NCBI RefSeq assembly: GCF_905475395.1
Contig: NC_058338.1
Location: 71,001,435 to 71,065,434 of the forward strand
Length of the DNA: 64,000 bases
Direction: 5' to 3'
Source of the DNA: Chrysoperla carnea
Lineage: Eukaryota; Arthropoda; Insecta; Neuroptera; Chrysopidae
Position numbers and translations under genes: made by a program. The notes beneath the pieces were generated by a model that was given only the letters and a program-made list of their open reading frames with translations, was not told where the DNA came from and ran no database searches. This document shows positions 57,001-64,000 of this stretch, piece by piece. Numbering within the stretch: position 1 is the stretch's first letter; every line of letters starts with the position of its first letter.

Positions 57001-58735
57001 GTAGCAGTAGGTAGTTGTTGGGAAATATAAAAAGAGGTTTACAGTTATAGTCCTATACAATTATCATTTTACAAGTTTTTGTAGACTCTCAAACGAAGGA
57101 TGTGTATAGTTATATGTTAAGTATATTACAACATTCTTGTGTATTTTACTTGTATGAATGAAATGTGCCCTAAAACCCTTAACCACACCACCAAGCACCA
57201 ACAACCAACCACTATATAAATGCTTATATATAGTTAAATTATCCTGTAACATAAGTAAACTCCGTCTAACATGTATAATTTATATCCTGGTATATTGTAT
57301 GTACTTGATTTTATATGTTATACTTGTGTAAAATACTTGTATAATTTTTACAACTCATGAAATTCTTATTAATTGTTTGAATTTTCTTCAGTATCACATA
57401 GAAATTGTTGCTGAATTGTATTCACAAAAGTTATTTTTGCAATTTATAGATATTTACAAAATTTTTGGTAATATCTTATACATATACATTAGACCGTGGG
57501 ACAGCACGGTTTTTTAATGAGTTTTGACGGGTCTACCAAACTTTCTCGGGAAAAATATTTTATCGCTTAATAATTATTAATGTTATCAAGTAGTCATAGT
57601 GTACGACAAATTCCCTGCCGCGATTTTTCAGACGCGATGTAAAAGAAGCACTTTCGAAAAAACTCGTAGAGGAAAGTTTGGTAGACTCTTTAAAAGGGAT
57701 CCACTCACGAAGTTTTAAGTATGTATTATCTTATGTATTATTTTATGTATGTTTTAAGTATATATAAATAAGTTTATTTCGATTAAAAAAAAGTTTCGCG
57801 AAACTAAGCATAATGAAAATGTCTTTTTGTATCATCTGCCACATCTCGTTATTTTTTTCATGTCTTATTTCGAAATCGCATTGGGACAACACTTATGATC
57901 TTGTCTGAGTTATCCTCAGTACTTACCGGTGGCGGTATATCCAATACGAAACGCGCAGTTGGAAAATATTCTTACATTTTTTGATTTCCAAACTTCCGTA
58001 ACTAGATTTTTAATCAATATTCAAAAATCTTATCTCCTACGAATGTTCTCCAGTCTCATTTTATTTTTGTCAATTATTGTGTCTGCTTTAGTATGAATCG
58101 GTTGACAAAGGTAAACGATACAAACAAAAGCTCGTTTCATCAATTGCAGTTTGTTCAGAATTGTTTCTACTAAAAGTGATCATAAAATAATTCAAATACA
58201 TCGACTTTGTTGAAAAGGCATAAGCTAACCAGAACGCGCTGCTAAAGTTTTTCAGATGCCCGAGATGTTCTTTTCGTCAATTCTAAAATTTTTGATCGGA
58301 TAGTATGCCTTCAAATTACACGGTTTATGGTCGAATATTTTTCACGAACCTAACTTCTTATTGATTATAAAGACTTTTGTAGACAATGAGAGAATAAGAA
58401 GCGAGGTGAATCTCGTACGATTTTATTTCACGTTCTGAGAAAGCTTTGCAACGAAAAAGAGACTGGAGTAGTTCAGGAATGGAGAAGCTATTCGACAGAA
58501 ATAAATATACGTTCAAGGAAACATCTGTTTCAAAATGTTCAAAAAGTATTTTACAAAGTTTATAAATGCTGGCCAAAAGGTATATTTCATGAAAGTTCGA
58601 AAAAATATTATTTACCTAAAATAAATTTGGGGTACTAATTTTTTTTAAACCAATGCATTTGACTAGCTTTTTGCAGTTTGCAAATCTTTGTTGAAGCAGA
58701 GTCGTTGATTAATTTATAATTTTTATTTGTTACAG
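54072..58735. repeat. Upstream region of the LRR gene, mostly non-coding
   Basis: Holds a weak family E relative at about 54,370-54,512 (GGGAGCTACGATG, GGGTTAAAAA) and a 15-bp inverted repeat GTCTACCAAACTTTC (57,531-57,545) / GAAAGTTTGGTAGAC (57,672-57,686). Some short coding-like fragments near 55.1-56.3 and 57.9 kb are reported as findings only. The LRR promoter is not identifiable; it probably lies beyond an unseen 5' UTR exon. Confidence 0.4.
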
Positions 58736-58857
58736 ATTTATTTTGCCAAATCCACAAATAACCGCTAACAACTATTACACTTCCAAGTTCATAGAACGCA
58801 GTTAAATATTCAACGATAAATAAAGTTTGGCTTGCTAGAAAGGCTTAAACGTGAACA
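58736..58857 (+). other. 5' UTR part of the first coding exon of the LRR gene
   Basis: A splice-acceptor-like TTTTTATTTGTTACAG ends at 58,735. The 122 nt from there to the ATG at 58,858 contain no other ATG. This suggests that transcription starts at an upstream non-coding exon and that the 58,858 ATG is the true start. Inferred from consensus only. Confidence 0.45.
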
Positions 58858-61800
58858 ATGGTTTTTCCTTTTTTAATTGGTATTCTTTTCTTAGTAGTAA
58901 GCGTAAGCCTTTCAAATCAACAACAGCAATACCATCGGGATAATGCAAATTGTCCTTTCAATACAATGTGTACCTGTCAATGGAGTTTACCTAATGATGA
59001 GGCCATTACTCTACAATATGGTGAAGAAATTGAAGGAATGGATATAAATAATTTACAAAGTGTTGCATGTCTTGGAGTGCCATTGACTAAGTTACCAAGT
59101 AAGTTATTATTTCCTTATTAGATAAATCCCGGATTTGTTTCGAAGAAGCTGATCTTGTATCCGATACTTTGGTAGCATGTTAAAAAATGAATTATGTCAG
59201 TCGCGTTAATTAGTATAGGACAGTAAATTTTCATTGAAGAAATAGCAAATGCTCAATCTGCTGACCAAATCGCGAATATTGAATCAGATTACATACCTTT
59301 TCTTGTGGGTTTTCGTATGGTTAGATCCGATTTTGTAACTGAAAATGATCTCTCCTTATGAAATAATTTTCCTTCGAAGAAATCTGAAATACATGCATTC
59401 AACTCCTAATTTGGCAATCGTATCGTAGAGTGACGAACTTTTAGTATTGCCACGGGATAAAGCCAAAAATATCTTCTGTGTTATTTCAAAATATTCTGAA
59501 TTTATTTCCACCTTGCGTGACGAGAACGCACATTGTATCGGGATAAATATTGGGGATAATTATTTATTACAAGGATATATTTTTATTTTTGGGGAAAACG
59601 TAAAAATTTATCTCAAAGTCAGTGAAAACGATTGTGAATATTTGAACACAAAACCTCCTTAATAAATCTGTATGTATGTATGTTCTGTATGGAGGTAAAA
59701 GCTTTGGTTAAATTCTACAAACACATATTTTCATTTTAATGTTTACGACTAAAAACATTCCGTGAGGTTTTCGTAGACGTTTATATTCTATTCTTCTGTT
59801 ATTAAATTAGACCAAGAAAATACACTAATAATATAATATACGCTACTGCGCGTATTGGTCGTTAATTTTATCAGAAATATAATAGAGGAAAGAAATTAAA
59901 TGCAACATTTTTTAGTTGTAATTGCTTTTTAAAAATCTTCTTTTGTAACTTTTCTTTCTTAATTAAATTATTATTGTTCAAGAAATAATGAATTGTTTTG
60001 ACAGTTCATGTTAATTAAAATTTGTGCGCAACATGTCAGTTAGTGAAGTTCAAATTATTTTTTAATATAATTATTTAAAACTTTAGAAAATTGAATTATT
60101 TATCACGCTCGGTCATTATTCAGATTCATAGATCTCCTCTTTTTCTCGTACACTTTTATAAAATTCCATATCCCCGTTTGATGGCAACATTGTAGCTATT
60201 TTGTATCCCAATTGTGGTAAAGGGATTACCTATTTTTCAATACCGTCAGTTAATTGATAAACATCCAACACAAAAAATCGATCTAGTAGGAGAACTTGTT
60301 AAGGCGTCTTAACTTGCTTTGACTACTGGCTGGAAGATTGCAGGCTCGAATCCAGGCAGCAATTTTTTGGGCAGTTTGAACAAAAAAGTTAATGGGGCGG
60401 TAAATTGATCACACTGTCGTCCCTTGGATAAGAACGAAGTAACAGATTCCACTCACATCATAAAATTAATTGTATATTCGAATGTAGTTTAAGAAATAAA
60501 TAAAAATTAAAAATAATGATGTGGGTGGCCTCTGTTATAGACGTGGTTTGAGAAACGGAGGTTAAACTCGATTATTATAAAAAAAATGGATTGGAGAATT
60601 AAAAATTTATAAATTGAAATTCAGCCATCTCTGACATTTTAATATAAATTCCGGAACATTCACTCTTTTTTATTATATGTTTTTTTTTGAATTTATTTCA
60701 GCTTTACCACAGGGGCGTATTGTACAAATGGATGTTGCCGATTCAGGATTAGGTGCTATTCACGCTGAATCATTGTCTTCATCGACAATTGAATCCCTTA
60801 GGTTGATGAATAATAATATTCGGCGTATTGAAGATAAGGCGTTCAGGTAAATAAATATTTTAATTTTTTTCTTAAATTATGAATAGAGTTAATTGCTTGC
60901 ATTGTTCATAGTAGTGTAATTAATGAATAGAAAATTAGGGCCGACTAACTAAGTTTTTTTACCATTAACCGATTTTGATATTTAACATCTCGTTTGGTTC
61001 GCAGTTGCATTTAGAAAAAGCTCATTAAATTAGTTTGAGACTTCCTCTCCCTTTTTTCGAAAATTCGAAATTTATGCCCCACAGTTCCAGAAACGTATTA
61101 AAAATAATAAATTAAAGTATTTAAAATATCGATCGAAACGTATTTTAAAACAATCTGAGGGCTTCTGGGGCCGTTGAATTCGAATCTGGCCATAGAAAAT
61201 ATAACTTAAAAAAATTTAGTTTTTATAAGTAAATTTGAGTAGACAATCTGAACTTAAATAATTTTAACGTTATAAAAATATTTTCAATTCAATAATTTCA
61301 GTTCAATGGTGCAAAGTTTATCATCGCTGGATTTGGCATATAATAATTTCGATTCAATACCATTTAACGCATTACATGAGTTACAAAATTTACAATGGCT
61401 GAATTTAATCGGGTAAGTTTGAATGAATTGAGATCAGTACTATAATAGTGAGAATCAACCCTTATAGACGTGACATACATTTTAGTGTAAATAATTTATA
61501 TTTATCAATAATATCAATAAACCGTTTGCGTATCCTGGGAATATACGGTTTTTAATCTTCCAATATACTTAAATGAAATTGTTTTATTTCGTTTTTTTTT
61601 TTTTTTAATGTATTTTATTCTTTTACATCCGTTAATATTCTTTTCGTTTATTAGCAATATTTGTTAACTTCCTTTTGGTTTTCTTTCCGTATTCATGGAG
61701 AATACACAACAAATATTTGTTTGTTTTAAACATTTTAGAAAATATGTTATATAATTACACAATATTAAATTTTCATCCGACCGGAACGATAGTTATTTTT

Positions 61801-64000
61801 TTAACAATAATATTAGTACAATGATACTAAATAACAAAAAAGCAAAAAAATTAATACATATTTGAAATTTTCCCCAGTTGTTTATTAAGTTTCAAACACT
61901 TCGTAATAAAAAACCTTTAGGAAAAATCTTTGGCGTCCATTTTCTCCAAAACTATTAAAAAAAGTGTGTTGATTTTTGTCAGGTTGATTTCAACTAGTGG
62001 TTTTGTGAAACAATCTAGAAAAAAAAAACAGAGAATCCTTGCAAAATACTTGAGATGCTAAGAAACTCATCAGTTGCAGAACTTGCAGGTCCCAATGAAT
62101 TCACTTTGGGACCAACAGTGACACAACTTAGGCGAAACCAAGCTGCACGAGATAGGTACATGAAAGTGTGTTCGATTCGATTCTTAAATTTAACAGACGA
62201 AACCAGGTTCTGATCACCAGAATGAGAATTGGACATACAAAACTCACCCACACGTACCTGAAAACGAAGACAAACCCAGAGGCATGCTAAAATTGTGGAG
62301 CAATATTGACCGTTCCACATATAATGGTGGAATGTCTGTCAAACAATATCAAATTAATATTGAATAATCAAGAACAATGTATTCGAGCCATCTCCCTTCT
62401 TAAAAGTGTGAATTTATTAGATAAAATTTAGCAAATTAATGTTTTGTAAATAGTAGTCGTTAATGACCGCGCCCTGAAAAAGCGACTTTAAATAAATAAA
62501 TAAATAAGTAATAATAATAATAAAACTTGCAAAAATTTTGAAATTTTCGTAATTTTTGAACGTATTTGCGAGACACCCTCACGGGTAAAAAGGGATGTTT
62601 AGAAAAAAAATTTCAAAGTTTATTTTTTATAAGGATTAACTTTTACATTTAAACTTTTGTTCTATCTCTAACGGTTTACAAGATGGTTTTTTTTTTCATT
62701 TGATTGAATGATCAAAAAATTCTAGAAAATACTTCTGTAATTTCAGTGTTTTAATTCTTCTGTAATTTTATTTTGCTTTTTTTTTTTTATAGTTTTATAG
62801 AAAATGGACACCAAAGTCTTTTCCTAAGTTGCGTCCTTACGTGTAAACAGTGATGTTTACGAAAGAATGATTCAAATAAAAGTTGTTAATTTTTTTATAA
62901 TATTCTTTCATATTTCATATATTCATTCTTTTATTTTCACATATTCTTTCATATTTTCTAACACCTTATCGTATTTTGACAAATGATGTATTGTTCGATT
63001 CATATTAAAAACTCCGCAGGCTATAGGTTATATGAGATGATATCAAATGTAATATGGTGGCTATAAAATAAAAATTTCTCCAATGGAAAATTTAAAAAGA
63101 GGGTATCCAATGAAATTGTATTATTTCTCCTTTGCACATCCTACTTTATTCGAGGAAAATAGTGAAAAGTGCGAAAGGTGCATTCTATAATCACATCCCG
63201 AAGAAAGCTTGTTGTTAGTAATAGAAGGCTATCATCTAAAATTCTAAAACAATTCTATTTTTGATAAATTTGGTTGTTTGTGTGATAAAATGTATTTGGT
63301 CCTGAAAAAATGTGTCGAAGAGCTTAAAGTATTCTCATCAATTAATTTATTCTGCAAAATGAATATATCTTAAGGCAGTACGATCAACAAAGCAATTCTA
63401 GATTTAGGGTTGAAATTATTTGTACCTTATTTTCAAGTTTGATGATGAATTTTGTTATAACTTCATGAATGTAGACAAAAATAATAATAAAATTTTTGGA
63501 TATCTGCCTTGGTTCTCAAATATCGAATGCTAAATAATTACCCAAAATTTTCAATTTTCAATATTTTGAAAATTACTACAGATATCGAAAAATTTTATTC
63601 TTACTCACCATCAAAAATGAAAAAATATATATATTTTTTTTAAAACTTGTGTCCCCACTATCATGCTCATACATCCTTCATTAGTTGGGCACAATAATTT
63701 TTTTTTTCAATAATTTATTAAGGTTTTAACTTTAATTTAAAGAGATATAGTTTTTTGTTAATTTCCACCTACTAGCTTTGGAGAAATCTATAAAAAATAT
63801 CATCCATCTACCATTTTCGCATAAGACCAATGTTAAATATGCCTACTTTTAAGTCATTTATTTATTAAAATAATCGCAGCCCCCAAGCTTTTTATTTAAA
63901 ATTGTCTTGGTGCTCGTGCAACCTAAAATGGTCTTAATATATGCAAAATTTTTGAAATTAATTTTTAATTTTCAGAAATCAAATTCGTTCGGTGGAAGGC
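58858..64000 (+). CDS. Leucine-rich-repeat cell-surface or secreted protein, 5' exons (partial)
   Basis: Spliced gene, cut by the window end. Exons: 58,858-59,098; 60,702-60,846; 61,302-61,412; 63,976 onward. All introns are GTAAGT or GTAAAT...CAG, and phases (1, 2, 2) keep one open frame of 174 residues. Residues 1-19 are a hydrophobic signal peptide (MVFPFLIGILFLVVSVSLS). An LRR N-terminal cap follows (C32, C38, C40 in CPFNTMCTC, and C71). The repeats are SLRLMNNNIRRI, SLDLAYNNFDSI and WLNLIGNQIRSV, each fitting LxLxxNxIxxI. Such ectodomains mediate cell adhesion or ligand binding, often in the insect nervous system or at apical membranes. The cap and spacing recall artichoke/chaoptin-type proteins, but with so few repeats the orthologue is not named. 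A transmembrane or GPI end would lie beyond the window. Confidence 0.85.
60275..60520 (+). mobile_element. tRNA-derived SINE in LRR intron 1
   Basis: Box A-like CTTGTTAAGGCGTCTTAACTT and box B-like AGGCTCGAATCC resemble a Ser/Leu-class tRNA head. A body follows (GGGCGGTAAATTGATCACAC, CCCTTGGATAAGAACGAAG) and an A-rich tail near 60,490-60,520. No target duplication was identified. Confidence 0.6.
61880..62040 (-). repeat. Dispersed repeat family C fragment in LRR intron 3
   Basis: GGCGTCCATTTTCTCCAAAAC and TCAACTAGTGGTTTTGTGAAA match the GATGCCCATGTTCTTCGAAA and TCAACTAAGTGGTCTTGTGA part of the 5.3-kb copy. It directly abuts the LINE fragment at 62,055. Confidence 0.45.
62055..62523 (+). pseudogene. 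LINE 3' end (I/Jockey-type) in LRR intron 3
   Basis: A plus-strand frame from about 62,195 reads RNQVLITRMRIGHTKLTHTY, then NPEAC, an in-frame TAA, NCGAILTVPHIMVEC, ending at a TAG near 62,430. This is the C-terminal CxxC...H...C signature of I/Jockey LINE ORF2, after RNase H. A short 3' UTR (GACCGCGCCCTGAAAAAGCG) ends in (TAAA)n and (TAA)n repeats at about 62,490-62,523, as in I-type elements. It is heavily 5'-truncated, and the minus-strand 101-codon frame over it is a shadow. Confidence 0.75.
62570..62870 (-). repeat. Dispersed repeat family C fragments in LRR intron 3
   Basis: CACCCTCACGGGTAAAAAGG and TTCTATCTCTAACGGTTTAC (62,575-62,685), then GGACACCAAAGTCTTTTCC and TGTAAACAGTGATGTTTACG (62,800-62,860), are two pieces of family C in the same inverted orientation. 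They suggest a tandem or broken copy. Confidence 0.55.

Noticed and set aside
62015-62320. Minus-strand 101-codon frame in LRR intron 3
   Set aside because: Antisense to the LINE C-terminal frame, which carries the CxxC...H...C signature on the plus strand.

Overview
The window is nuclear DNA of an animal, almost certainly an insect. It is very AT-rich and contains spliced introns with GT...AG boundaries, non-LTR retrotransposons, a Rep/helicase Helitron, tRNA-derived SINEs and many MITE-like inverted-repeat elements. One LINE ends in CCTAA units, the complement of the arthropod telomere repeat TTAGG. The order cannot be fixed from the sequence alone. I see no bacterial or viral gene and no intact tRNA or rRNA gene.

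Layout. 1-15.1 kb is intergenic (or intronic) DNA packed with dispersed repeats: a long-TIR family (1-649), a TGATCCC-rich MITE (2.4 and 12.3 kb), a hAT element with an 8-bp duplication and a decayed transposase end (6.4-7.5 kb), a long foldback element carrying a nested SINE (8.1-9.2 kb), and two MITEs with TA and TTA flanks (12.8 and 13.4 kb). 15.7-21.0 kb is the centrepiece: a 5.3-kb, almost intact autonomous Helitron on the minus strand. Both termini can be placed. It has one 1461-codon Rep-helicase frame broken by a single in-frame TAG. Its leader has a TATA box, heat-shock-element-like arrays and an apparent 5' UTR intron. 21.7-22.5 kb is a broken Jockey/R1-type LINE. 23-27 kb holds a 230-bp triplication, a 179-bp duplication and a strong GC-rich hairpin. 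27-46 kb has a TTAA-flanked MITE nested in another repeat, an internally deleted mariner, an old hAT-like element, foldbacks and paired hairpins. 46.6-54.1 kb has an LTR-like segment, further repeats and a probable non-autonomous Helitron.

The only clear host gene starts at 58,858 on the plus strand and runs off the right edge. It encodes a secreted or cell-surface leucine-rich-repeat protein with a signal peptide and an N-terminal cysteine cap. Four coding exons (174 residues) are visible, in consistent phase, after a likely spliced 5' UTR. Its introns hold a SINE, a LINE 3' end and dispersed repeats.

The most unusual feature is the Helitron leader. Heat-shock-type elements, GAGA tracts, a TATA box and a 5' UTR intron sit upstream of the transposase start, as in insect hsp promoters. 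This suggests a stress-responsive, perhaps captured, promoter. All calls come from reading the sequence by eye. Repeat edges without a target-site duplication are approximate.
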